DNA of 64,000 bases from Hyposmocoma kahamanoa (GCF_003589595.1 NW_020654748.1:6672779-6736778), one strand, 5' to 3'. Shown: positions 49,747 through 60,454, numbered from the stretch's first letter. Notes: generated from the letters alone by a model not told the origin. Translations and numbers: made by a program.

Positions 49747-49976
49747 GCATTGACTTACAAATAAATGGACGACGGGTCTAATACAAAAACCACGAAAAAA
49801 ATGTCCCAAGTCAACCTATTCGAAATTTAAATTGTTATGTCATCGCAGTATCGCGCTGTCCGTAGAACAAATGAAGACTAAAGCGGAGTGTCGCGCTCTG
49901 TATACGATTTTAGCGCCTTACAAGCGCGGACACTTTTTAGCGCGGACCCGACGTCCATATAATTGTAAGTCAATGC
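49747..49976. mobile_element. MITE 115 bp from the PDE4 linker-exon donor
   Basis: Left gcattgacttacaaataaat ggacgacgggtc, right end its near-complement. The interior is GC-richer, with repeats of gcgcgg and gcgctg. It lies just downstream of the exon in gene direction. Confidence 0.75.
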
Positions 49977-50091
49977 TTTTTAGCGGCAAAAGAAGTTTTT
50001 GTTAAGGTAGGTAGGTGTATTTTGTTGTAGACCGACTTTATCATCGATTATTTTCACGCTTCGCCACAAGACATTACCATAAGAAACTTAC

Positions 50092-50153
50092 CTCCAGGAT
50101 TAAGATTTTTTGGCTGAGGCGTAACTGCCGCTGCTCCTGAAGATCTTCGTGAT
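50092..50153 (-). CDS. dnc: PDE4/dunce exon, linker between UCR1 and UCR2
   Basis: Exon of the cAMP-specific 3',5'-cyclic phosphodiesterase PDE4 (dunce), which hydrolyses cAMP to AMP in the cytosol and at membranes. On the minus strand the acceptor reads ctaattccag|ATCACG and the donor CTGGAG|gtaagt. The 62-bp exon begins with the third base of a split codon and ends with the first base of another; the 20 whole codons give SRRSSGAAAV then TPQPKNLNPG. The last G joins AC of the exon at 20061 to make Asp, giving NPGDEAYMKL, in register with GEEAY at the start of UCR2 in Drosophila dunce as I recall it. SRR at the start matches the SRR that follows the UCR1 block in the fly protein. The segment is the poorly conserved linker, so identity rests mainly on splice signals, phase and its match to the next exon. 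RRSS fits the PKA consensus RRxS. Confidence 0.84.
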
Positions 50154-50952
50154 CTGGAATTAGACAAGAGCAAATATTATTAAATTTTATTTATATATCT
50201 GATTGAAATGGTTTATGCAGACAATTAACTTATAGAAATTGGTTTATGTCCGTCTACGCTAAATGAATTTTGCTCTGACGCTAGCAGTGCATTCCGTCAT
50301 TGGAGCTTTATTTTTGCTAAAAATAAACAAATGTTTTCTATTTTTGATTCGGAAAGTTCTTGTAGCGATTTACCTCCGATGTTGTTAGAATATACCGTTG
50401 AAACAATTAAAAATTACGAAATGAAGATATATTTCAAAAGTCTTTATGGCACGGGTAAACAAATTAAAATTGAAATCGTCATTACGCACTACTGACTCAT
50501 TTGTAAGGCAGATTCGGCCGAGAAGAATGAATAATTAACTTTAGGGGTTGATCTCCACCAATAGGCATTTGTCATTTATAAGCTTATTTAATACATCATA
50601 GACAGGAACAGCCTAAATGAACTGAACAAGTTACTATCTTAAATTTTTGTCACCCAATCAGGCAGAAGCTGTGATAATACTAGTATAACCCTTTCTAAAT
50701 AAAGTTTTTGTTTCACGTTGTATTGTGAACCTTGCAAAAGTCAAATAATTAATTGAAATATACAACATTGTTTGTAAAATTGTAACAACCTCGTAGGACT
50801 GGGTATATTACTAACATCATCAACTTTTGTTTCATGACTTTCAACAGATTTTATTTTGGTACAAAAATAAAAATATTTTAATAGACCGCTCTAAACGCTT
50901 TAAAGTAAACGGTGATAGCTCAGTGCGTTAACAAAAGATAGCGTTAGCGTAA

Positions 50953-51141
50953 AGCTGGATTTACATTTGCGTGACGTGTCGTGTCGTGACGCGTCAGAAC
51001 GGTATCGGTTTCATATATTTAATATCGTTGGATTTCTAATAGTGTGTCGCAATCTGACGTGACGGCTTGTGCTGTGTATATGAAACCGACACCGTCCTGA
51101 CGCATCACGACATGACGCATCAAAAAAATGTAAATTCCGCT
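50953..51141. mobile_element. 189-bp palindromic MITE, copy 1
   Basis: agctggatttacatttgcgt to gtaaattccgct; arms with gtgacgcgtcagaacgg pair with ccgtcctgacgcatcac. Flanked by TAA and CAA. Same length and sequence as 54247-54435. Confidence 0.85.
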
Positions 51142-51728
51142 CAAATTACAATCCGATCTACTATTACATATCTAAAAAGTGTCAGGTGGTTACACTAAAG
51201 ATTTAAAAGTTTATTTTTGGTAAATTTATTATGTTTTGTAAAAAGGAACAAAAATTGTTATTTATGATGTTAGTAATATAATTCAGCGAGGTTCTTAATA
51301 TTTTGTAAATAACCCTGTATATTTGAGCAGAAATTTTATTATAGAAACGTATGCATTGCCTCTTAAATTAATTTGTGGTGACGACTATCTGCCGGTTTAT
51401 TTTTCTTCCTTTTATTATCATGTCATCACTATCATTCACGAAAAGAACACTATTCTTCTAAACATAAATTCTATTATTATTATTGATACAAATATCGAAC
51501 AAATACAAAAAAAAATCGACTCACAGCGACTGTTGGAATTTTTCTTTGTATTTGTTCGGTCTTTGAATGAATAATAATAAATTAAATGGAATTAGAACCA
51601 AACTACTGGATAGAGCTTCGTAATCTCAAAATTCTTTGAGCAGAACGTGTTATTTAAACTATAAGAAGAAATTGTCGCGGGATCAAATCACCAGCACAAG
51701 TATCGCCAAATGTCGCCGGATATCGTGA

Positions 51729-52200
51729 GGGCGCGTTCCCATTACGTCGTAACGTTTTATTTGTGTTTGGACGATTGTCGCGTCTAGCCTGTTCCCATAA
51801 CACGACTATCTGTTGTGACGCTGTCGTGGACGTTTCTTTTGTCGTTGAACGACTGTCGTGTCTATCTATTCCCACTAGATCGTGACGATAATTTATCGGT
51901 TTACGGCAGCCGTCTTATCGTTTGCACGACAGAATCATTTGAAGCTGCGATTATGCTAGCCAAGCTGATATTAAATAAAACGTCACATTTTTATCGTGAC
52001 GTTTTATTTATCGTCTGACGACTATCGTTCTAGCTCTTCCCATCGTCACAACAATCTGTCGTGGTAACGTCAAAAAAGTCGTGAAAATCAAGTTAATCGT
52101 GTTATACTATATTATGTGAACAATTTCATTTAAATATACAAGCCACGACACTTTAAACTGTACAACTATCTGTTATCACGACATAATGAGATTGCGCCCT
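51729..52200. mobile_element. ACGACA-rich MITE, copy 2
   Basis: 472 bp. Left gggcgcgttcccattacgtc; right end reversed agggcgcaatctcattatgt. The ends are an imperfect inverted repeat, and block order matches 14632-15135. Confidence 0.78.
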
Positions 52201-52794
52201 TAGTGTTGTGTGTCGATCTGGTGACAACCCTAGAGTTAATCTCATAACAACGGAACGACAATAAAGGGATTCTCAAAGATTAAACGTCAACATCTAAAGA
52301 GAGAGCCCACATCCAATAAGCGTGTTTATTCTAAATAAAAGCTTTATCTTTGATTCATCAAAATTTTTTCCGCGTATTCAAAAGGTTCTGGTAGAGCGAT
52401 TACGATTTTATGTGAGTGGTTTGCGTTACTGCCGCTTTTTTCTAGAAGACATTGTTGACTTAAGTACTTACGTCTTTGTTATAAAATTTGTTACGTCATC
52501 CGTACCGCTCTCATTGCGTATTTTTTTTTATGTACGCCCATCTGATCAAAGGCATCGTAAACGCGATTACAATCAATCGTACTATTAATAGTATAATGCC
52601 AATGTTTGCGTTTGATTATAACGTTGCATTTGCTATAAATAGTTTGATGGTCGATTGGAGATAATCAGAAACATCGAGATAGTAAGGTCAGGGCCAGGCT
52701 CACGGTTTAAAGTCCGATGAACATATGTATTCTGCTTCAGATAAAATTACGATATAAACAATTAGTTGACTTGTGTCATCGATATATTTATAAT

Positions 52795-52844
52795 TGGCAA
52801 AAAAACTATTAACACTGATTACAGTGTTAATAGTTTTTTTGCCA
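52795..52844. repeat. perfect 23-bp hairpin, 4-nt loop
   Basis: The left arm 52795-52817 (tggcaaaaaaac... aacactg) is the exact complement of 52822-52844; the loop is atta. Confidence 0.9.
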
Positions 52845-53368
52845 TTAGGTCAGTTCCAGTCAGATTGGGTGAGCATGAGATCTGATTTGACCCGATGCCG
52901 CGTGTTAACTTTATAATCAAGAAGAAAGAACAAGACATTTTGTAAAATATGTACGAAATTAAAAGATACCCATTTACGGTGTTGATTTTAAAGAAAAAAT
53001 CGTTTACCAAAAAGGAATAAATACGTGAATGGTTTAACCATATACAATACACCATTGGGTTTCAAACAATTTACTAATTATTTTTAAAGTATAATGTCAA
53101 AGTGACATTTTGTACATAATTGGTGAAAAGTACCGTAAGTAGAGTAAGTAAGTACAAGTAAGTAGAGAAATTTTGTTTTTGTTTTAATTTGAAGAGCTCT
53201 ACCAAAAAAGCATGTTTAAACATGATATTTGTATAATTTAAACAAAACAACTTTTGTTTTACGGTTTTTAAAAACTCGGTAAACATTTATCTGCTACCGA
53301 TACATAACTGCATCAACATGTGAAAATCACTTGGTTCATATTTCATAAGACGTAGAACAAGATATTTG

Positions 53369-53562
53369 TCGAGCTCCTTGGCCCAGTGGTAAGAACTGTG
53401 GGCTCGAATGAGAAGGTGTCGCGTTCGATTCCTGGTAGTACTAATTTGGGTGTTCTGGGAGCCCTGGAGTTAATTTAGTTGCCCCGGGACTTATAGTATA
53501 CTGAATTGTTTAGTTTGAGACCAGGCAAATGGTGTAGTTGTCTGGTAGTTTAATATAAATAT
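53369..53562 (+). mobile_element. SINE family E copy
   Basis: gagctccttggcccagtggt, B box gcgttcgattcctggtagta, agtttgagaccaggcaaatg. A 35-bp stretch gives it a longer middle than 20922-21095. Confidence 0.65.
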
Positions 53563-54080
53563 TTTCACGAGATCTCAAGTTATCGCAGAACACTACACTA
53601 TTACAGAATACTTAATTAATTAAGGTAATCAATACGAGTACCTATATTCCTGTTGCAAATTATTGTTTCTAAAGAGCTTAAATATTAATAGCAATTTAAA
53701 ATGACTTACAAAGTTCAATAAAGATAACATTGAAGAGAGTTACAATCCAGTACTTTATTTATGAAGTTAGAAAACAGGTAGCTTTGTACCTAAATCATAT
53801 ATAAGATACAAGAGGTAAACAAATAATTCGAGGAATCGCACCTTTTTGTAAATGTTTATGAATTTCGGCAAAACTATGACGCAAATGGGGTGATACTTAG
53901 TACCAATTCAGGTAGGTATATATAGGTATTTTAGTATAACAAATCGTCAGAAGTGGTAATATGACCGTAATACTTACGTTTCGATAATCGTGACGTACTT
54001 TGGATTTGGAGAAACGCAAATCATTAGGTTTTGCAATAATTTAGTTTGAATTCAGTTCTTGCGTCATTTAGATACGAGTC

Positions 54081-54534
54081 AGAGCGATGCCACATTTTGC
54101 GTTGCGTCGCATGAGCGGTGACGCTGCGTTATACTACACAATATAAATTAGAACGACATGCCACATGGTGCGTTGAAATGGCGCCGGCGTGCGACGACGG
54201 AACGCCATGAGACGAAGCGGGGAGGGGTGCTGCGATGCGTAAGTAAAGCCGGATTTACATATGTCTGACGTGTCGTATCGTGACACGTCAGAACGGTATC
54301 GGTTTCATACATTTAATATGATCAGATTTATATTAGTGTGTCGCAATTTGACGTGACGGCTTGTGCTGTGTGTACGAAACTCACACCGTTCTGAAGCGTC
54401 ACGCCACGACACGCCAGATCAATGTAAATCCGGCTTAAGTGGCGACAACGTATTGCCCGTGTGTCACTCGATGCGTTGAAATCAAAGCTTCGCGACGATG
54501 CAATGTACCGGCAACGCCATTGTGGCATCGCTCT
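54081..54534. mobile_element. outer MITE (AGAGCGATGCCACA ends)
   Basis: The ends share agagcgatgccaca as an inverted repeat, and gcgttg follows within a few bases on both. Without the inner element it would be about 262 bp. The interior is GC-rich (ggcgccggcgtgcgacgacg). Confidence 0.8.
54247..54435. mobile_element. 189-bp palindromic MITE, copy 2, nested
   Basis: agccggatttacat at one end and atgtaaatccggct at the other, flanked by TAA on both sides (a 3-bp TWA-type duplication, as in PIF/Harbinger). It lies inside the 54081-54534 element. Confidence 0.88.
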
Positions 54535-54539
54535 AAAGT

Positions 54540-55755
54540 TTTGTTTAAGTTAAAGCGTTATTTTCAACTTTTTTTTTAACGAAAGGGTAGATGTGACCGA
54601 CTACAGCCTCAAGTAGCCCCAAATAGTAACTTCTGTGGTACACACATTCTTTTGCGGTATGCATTAAGAATGAGACTTATACTATTGTCAAAAGTAGTTT
54701 CAGTATATAAATTATTTCATTTGTATGGTTGACCAAACAAAAGAAATAACTATTGATAGGCTCTTCAGCAGCTCCGTATTTAAGTTCATTGGTAAAGGTA
54801 CGATGAATATCGTAAATAATCATTTTTATATATACAGTCATACACAAATGTGCTTAAGTAATTTATGTTAAGAGAAATAGCATTTTTTTTCATGAAAAGT
54901 AGTGACAGACATAACATTAATGCGAGGAATAAAAATAAACTAGCTGTTCTTGACAATCGTCTTCACTGTCACTTTTTATTTTTATGACTCCATCATTATG
55001 AGAAATGATGACTTTGCCAATGTCACGGTTGAAAGAAAAAAAAACGAAACAAAAAAAAATTCGCTAAGCTCTTATAGGCCATTAACCGGTGTTGGTAAGT
55101 TGGACCACGGGAGTACTCAGTTGAGAATGTAAAACAAAAGATAACATTTATAAATATATGTTATAAGTGGATAAATTTACATAGAGTAACAATATGGGGG
55201 GAGAACACTAAAGTTAAGAGGTTATTTATTTCTTCACAAAGTCACAAATTCATTGAAGGGGCTATGCATACGTTTTTAATGTAAGATTCCGGTTGGTATT
55301 CAAAATTTGCCATTTACGATGTTTAAAACTAACTGTAGTTTATAGCTTCTGCGTGCTTGGATGACAAAATCGGTGGTAGTGACCTGTTTAGCTCGTGCAG
55401 GTAGTCTCGAAAATATTTATTTCAAACATCATAGGTTTGAAATAAATATTTTATATGATAAATGTGCAGAAATGTTTATTTACAAAGGCCAACCCCTAAA
55501 GTTTCTTGCTTATTTTTGTCAGAGTAATCTACCATACAAATGAGCAGTAGAGCATTTCAATAAATACGACCATTTCAACTGCAATTTGCTAACTCATAAA
55601 TAAAGATTTTTGACTTTGACTTAAAAAAAAGGTGTAGATCCCGGTAAACAGAAGCAATTTCTAAATTAATTCATTGTTGTAAAAATACGTGAATAAACAT
55701 GAATTAAAATTAAAAAAATTTAATGAAGTAATATAATTTTATTGTCGGTTTGTTT
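54540..55755. other. unassigned intronic sequence
   Basis: It contains the hairpin at 55410; nothing else was recognised. Confidence 0.5.
55410..55452. repeat. perfect 18-bp hairpin, 7-nt loop
   Basis: aaaatatttatttcaaac, loop atcatag, then the exact complement. Confidence 0.9.
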
Positions 55756-55765
55756 TAGTCAAATA

Positions 55766-56305
55766 ATATCATTAATTTAGAATATTGCTAATCATGCCAT
55801 TTCATCTTTTATTAAAATTGCTTTTAGCAAAATTGTGGAGTTAATCTAGTAGGTAAATAGAGCGCGGTTTGAACTAAATGAATGTTTCCACTGGGAATAT
55901 TCATCGGCAAAATAAATGTTCAAGATCAGAAATTGTAGCACGACTCAAGAGTTACGTAGTATCAACACAAAGTTAAAAAAATTGAGTAATACCGTAAGAC
56001 AATAATCAATGTAAGGATTTTCTTGTACACGAATGTACTGCGTTTACAAACGATGTACAAAATAATTTACGAAAATGTCTTAGAACACAGTGAATACACT
56101 CTGTGTGAAGGCGAGTTTAATCATTGCTAAATAATCAAAATTTAGTACTAGATGGGGTGCATGAAAGAAGTTTCCCCGACGTACCGAATGTTCTGGCTGG
56201 CTTTCCGGTATGTATAGCGCACCTTGGGCAACGATCGGCGAGTACTTACACCGATTGGCAAATCCTTTCACCATGATGGCAAGCATTACAGTGCACACCA
56301 TCGAT
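55766..56305. repeat. unclassified 500-bp dispersed repeat, copy 2
   Basis: Same blocks as 45715-46205. The minus strand of the right end has a 73-codon frame (MVCTVMLAIMV...), broken in copy 1; it could be the start of an unknown element gene. Confidence 0.75.
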
Positions 56306-56314
56306 ACGATAAGA

Positions 56315-56632
56315 AGAAGTAGCAGTAGAGCGCCTTGCGAAAGATTTCGTCCAGGGAAGTACTGTCTTACTTATCTTACCTATTTCTGCCGCCAAGCAGT
56401 AATGTGTGCATTACTACGTTCCGTTTACTACGTCCTGTTTTGTAGGATAAGGGTGTTGATAAAATTACAAGCTTATGGGATTTGTCAAGTTATGTCGTAG
56501 GACGCACTGGCAGGTCTTAGATTTTTGCAATTTAAAGCTCTGAGTAGCACTGCCAGTGATGTGGACAGACGCGTCGCTTACCACCAGGCGCACGATATGT
56601 TCGTCCCGACTTGGTATCATAAAAAAATATTT
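56315..56632 (+). mobile_element. family B repeat
   Basis: Plus copy: gcagtagagcgccttgcgaa, tttctgccgccaagcagtaa, ttaccaccaggcgcacgata, ending ttggtatcataaaaaaat. It has a small duplication around cgttccgtttactacgtcc. Confidence 0.8.
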
Positions 56633-56780
56633 CAGTGAACTAGATTTTTTTCATTGACCCTCGAATATTCCGAAGTCGCTTCGACGTCCACTATTTTTTC
56701 ATTAACACTTTCATTTTACTTGCCATTGATTTTCAGTCCAGGAGCCATTTTCAGAAATTTTCGAACGACAAACAAACTGG

Positions 56781-57125
56781 GTCAACGGTGTGTACTGTGG
56801 GCGCTGGAAGAGGAGGTCCTGGGTTAAATTCCAGCAGGACCAATTTGGGAAATGTACTTTTCTAAACTAGTTCTTAGTACTTGCACACATCTGCAAAGCA
56901 ATCCGTGAGAAGTTTCCAATCCGCATTCTGTCTACGTGGGAACTACAGCTCAAGCCCTCTCATTGTGGGAGTAGGCCTGTGTCCAGCAGTGGGACTATAT
57001 ATATAGGCTAACTACAAACTGGTTTCGGTCTGGGTGTTTCAGAATGAATTCTGTTACTCCAGTTCCCGTAGTACAGGGAATTCCCTGGTTTGAGACCAGG
57101 GAATTAGTGTGGTTATCCGGTGAGA
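56781..57125 (+). mobile_element. SINE family E copy split by an RTE tail
   Basis: The head (gtcaacggtgtgtactgtgg, gggttaaattccagcaggac) runs to ttctaaacta near 56876. The body resumes at about 57018 with aaactggtttcggtctgggt and ggtttgagaccagggaatta. The middle is the RTE fragment listed separately. Confidence 0.65.
56887..57010 (+). mobile_element. RTE-type LINE 3' tail fragment
   Basis: ctcattgtgggagtaggcct and gtgtccagcagtgggactat is the end sequence I know from insect RTE-clade elements, translating roughly ...QQWD. Only the last 120 bp is present. Confidence 0.6.
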
Positions 57126-57138
57126 AGGGGTACAACTC

Positions 57139-57231
57139 AAAAAAGCCAACTTTACAAGGAGCCGCTAAAAACAGTTAAAGTATATTAAGCGTTAAGCGCT
57201 TTTCGCGATTCCTTGTAAAGTTAGCTTTTTT
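57139..57231. mobile_element. small foldback insertion
   Basis: 22-bp arms (57139-57160 and 57210-57231, one mismatch) around 49 bp. ggggtac occurs on both outer flanks (57127 and 57242), consistent with a target duplication. Confidence 0.55.
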
Positions 57232-57720
57232 TACTTGTAAGGGGTACTCTCTAGAGCCACAGAAATATTACTATTTAAACTCTCTTCACAAAACACGTTC
57301 CGTATTAACATTTCAGTCGGCTATTAATAGTTAATGTAATAATAACGCTGTAAGCGTTGAGCTACAAGATAAGATATTCTATTCAATTTTATATGTAAAA
57401 CGGGGTTAGCCCAACGGGAGAACGGCATCTGCTTTTGTAGCGGCATGTATCCCATGACTGACTGACTTTAACTTCTAAGTTGACATACGTTTGTGAATGA
57501 TTAGTAGCAATACCCCTCGTTAACTAACGCTCTTAGATTCCCATTGGGGTAAGCAGAGACCTATCGTTCGCCATTTAACGCGATCCTGACAAACCTGAAG
57601 GCCCTCTTGTTCTTCTCACTACGCACTTCAGCCTTTTTAAGAGCACCCTCAATTTGATCTGAGAATGTAATATGTGACCGTCTTCTTCCAATGATGCCTT
57701 CCACGTTAGGTCTATGTGTA

Positions 57721-58033
57721 TATTTCTTTTATTTTCATAATACCAAGTGACGGGACAAACAAGTCGTGTGCCCGGTGGTAATCGACACACCTGGCCATAA
57801 CAGTTGCAGTACCACTCAGAACTATTAATCGCAAAGATCTGAGGGGCACTGCCACTGCGACCGTTACCCTGAGACATAAGTTAACAAGTCCCATGTACCT
57901 GTAATTTCACCAGCACTCTTATCCTTCGAAACCGGAACACAGTGATGCTGACATTATTACTTGGCGGCAGAAATAGGTAAGGTGGCAGTACTATCCTGGA
58001 CGGACTCTTTTACAAGGAGCTCTACTGCTACTA
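57721..58033 (-). mobile_element. family B repeat, full length
   Basis: Reverse copy from tttattttcataataccaag to ttacaaggagctctactgct. It is the most complete reverse copy. Confidence 0.8.
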
Positions 58034-58464
58034 AAAAGTCTCCAGGAGACACGTGGTATATAACGGGGTAACGATGTTGTTAAGATATTCTGCTCTAATA
58101 ATGTTTTCACAAACGCAAAGACGAGGTTACATGACAGACGTTTAATTAACTTGAAGTCGTGAATCTCAAAGCGTGTTTGTTTTCCCAGAATCATAAACAC
58201 CTTCAAAGATATTAGCAGCCGCAAACAGTGTATGAAATTGTGTTTTATTCCTCGCCACATACTCTTAAATGCATAATTACTTTAGAAAAAGGTTAAAGGG
58301 CTCGAAGAGACGTGACGTCATACATAGTCTTGCAAATTGTTCTTTTGTACAATTTCAAAATGTATTAACTAATTAGCAAATATGGTAAGGTTGTTGAGTA
58401 ATTTTGGATGACTGTGGGCATTATAATAATAGGCCACGGCTTTGAGTTATAGGCCCTTTTAAGA

Positions 58465-58600
58465 ACTTGTTATGATTATTTACAAATATCGAACACAAAG
58501 ACAAATTCCTTCGATCTGACGGGACTTGCATTTAAGGTCTGCTGACTCGTTTCATAGCTCATTAGGGAGAGTGTGAGTCTGGTTCCCATGTCTGCTAATC
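58465..58600 (-). mobile_element. SINE family D copy
   Basis: tatcgaacacaaagacaaat, ccttcgatctgacgggactt and catagctcattagg match a family D copy in reverse, diverged. Confidence 0.5.
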
Positions 58601-58624
58601 ATCTCAGTTGTGTTTCGTTAATGT

Positions 58625-59056
58625 GTTTTTTTATGAAAATAATTGCGCATATGACCTCCATGTCACCTGATGAAAAGTGACGATGAGGTCGACGATGTAG
58701 CATGCACACATAAATGATGCCTATTCTTGCCATGAAATGGTCCAAGTTATATTTCCATTCGGGGAACAAATCCGCCTAACCGTTCGCCATATAAATGTGG
58801 AAGCGAAACGCTTTGTGTGAATCCACACGCTTCGTGGGAATATGCACAACATTGGGGTGGAACCCCAGCCCACGTTTAGTCATTTCATGATCGAAAGGGG
58901 AAGGCGGAATCAAATTATAAATTCCATCGCACACTCTCCGTGATATATCCTGTAGAATAGTGCGAATGGCAGGATTTTGTGCGTTTGGTATTGTGCTAAA
59001 ACTTAACAGTAGTAGCTTGTCAGTAGCTTGATCGAGCAAGTGGTCAGCTACCATTG
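58625..59056 (-). mobile_element. LINE fragment, same family as 35300-35940, minus strand
   Basis: The minus-strand frame from 59054 gives CDGIYNLIPPSPFDHEMTKR and GLGFHPNVVHIPTKR, then after a stop ADLFPEWKYNL. These match LIPPSSF, LGCHPNFV and ADLFPERCNL of the 35300 copy, and the 3' tail catcaggtgacatggaggtc also matches. Strongly diverged. Confidence 0.68.
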
Positions 59057-59433
59057 CAATTGTTGAGTATTTTGCTCTTCAATGGCGAGTTAATAGTACG
59101 TCGATGGCGTAGTCTTTTAATTATTTGACATAAAGAAAATACGTTTAATTTGAATACAAAATTGCTGTTTAAACGAGATAAAAATTAAAACAAGCACATT
59201 TCAATGATGCTTTTAGTAAGATAACATCGATCGTCAGTAATTGAATGAATGCTATCACTGCCATTCGACTGACACTCTATTGAGATTCAACTGCCTTAAA
59301 AAAAAATCTAAATCAAAATTTTTATTTCAGATATAAAGCCCGCAAATCCAATGTAGAAAGAGCGTATGAGACTTTATATTGCATATTGAATTATACGGAA
59401 GAAAAGAATAAATAAATAATCTCAGTACAAAGT

Positions 59434-59735
59434 ACTAAAAAAACCGACCTCAAAAGTATGTGGAATTACATCTATTTGCCAAGTTTTATTGAAATCGGTT
59501 ACCGGAAAGTGCGCAAACCCGGATTTATCCACTATACGGGACTTGACACAGGAGACAATAAAAATCGGTTCTCACTACTCAAAGTATATTGAGAGAAATA
59601 CGCCTTGAATTGGAGAATAGCAAAATCGACCATTAAAATAATTGCTCTTTATAATAAAATATTAATAAAAATGAGTTATCGCGTAACATACATAAAAAAA
59701 AACATACAGTCGAATTGAGAACCTCGTATATACAT
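59434..59735 (-). repeat. 'accgactt..ggagg' repeat, minus copy
   Basis: cctcaaaagtatgtggaatt, gttttattgaaatcggttac, tatcgcgtaacatacataaa, cagtcgaattgagaacctc: the 19622 copy in reverse order. Confidence 0.65.
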
Positions 59736-60182
59736 ATAATATAATTGCTCCCATATAAAAAATATTTGGACCGATCTTTACTTGTAGCAACATCTAGCTG
59801 TAACACACTTAAATTCGGCTGAAGGACTTTGTTTCCATGCCCCGCAATAAAAAAAAGCACACTTAAATTCAACTAACACTGATCATTACGTACCAGCGAC
59901 AAAGCCCTAACGCAAATGTACAGAGATAAAAATTGTCTACACTTTCAGGTTATATTGAAATTGATACGTTGTGACATTTGCCAACTGACTGGTATCCTTG
60001 CTCGTTTCGAACTCTGTGCTCGGACGCGGAATTTGTTAAAAAACCGAACACCGGGTAGAACACGCGTAGCTCGTGGCTAAGCTATCTGCACTGACCATAT
60101 TATGAATGTTTACATCGTAACGTTACGCTGAAATGATCCGGTAAGTTTCTTTCGACTCAGTAGATATCGATATGTGAAAAAA

Positions 60183-60210
60183 CCACACACACACACACAC
60201 ACACACACAC
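60183..60210. repeat. (AC)14 microsatellite
   Basis: Uninterrupted ac/ca run directly before the repeat at 60213. Confidence 0.95.
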
Positions 60211-60212
60211 CG

Positions 60213-60452
60213 TTCTCGTCAAAACGAATCATATGAGCCCGAACATAAGGTAGCTGCAGTGTACAGTGTTGAGGAGTTCCTCTCACCTATCCTATCTTTT
60301 CCATTACAGATTTGAATGGGACCTTCTGAGGTACCTCTTTTCCAACAAATAAAAATCGAAATCGGTTCACAAATGTCGGGTAATCGCGCAACGTTTATAT
60401 GAAAAAATATACAGTCGTTAAAAACTTCCTCCTTTTTTAAGTCGATGAAAAA
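60213..60452 (-). repeat. 'accgactt..ggagg' repeat, minus copy
   Basis: cgtcaaaacgaatcatatga, cataaggtagctgcagtg, atcgaaatcggttcacaaat, cttcctccttttttaagtcg. Confidence 0.6.
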
Positions 60453-60454
60453 TA

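Larger units (their letters stand above)
20062..50091 (-). other. 30,030-bp PDE4/dunce intron
   Basis: Complete intron between the linker exon and the UCR2 exon, phase 1, GT-AG, with donor gtaagt at 50091 and acceptor ttgttacag ending at 20062. It is filled with SINEs, MITEs, LINE tails, a mariner and tandem repeats. I recognised no nested host gene. Confidence 0.85.

Noticed and set aside
53875..53910. Minus-strand ITPFAS, resembling VTPFAQ of UCR1
   Set aside because: It meets a stop at once and lacks the following LASLR; no splice sites.
53970..54040. Minus-strand donor-like gaaac|gtaagt upstream of the linker exon
   Set aside because: No acceptor with a pyrimidine tract and no UCR1 sequence before it.
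57575..57877. 100-codon minus frame
   Set aside because: It runs through family B; the other family B copies do not keep this frame.
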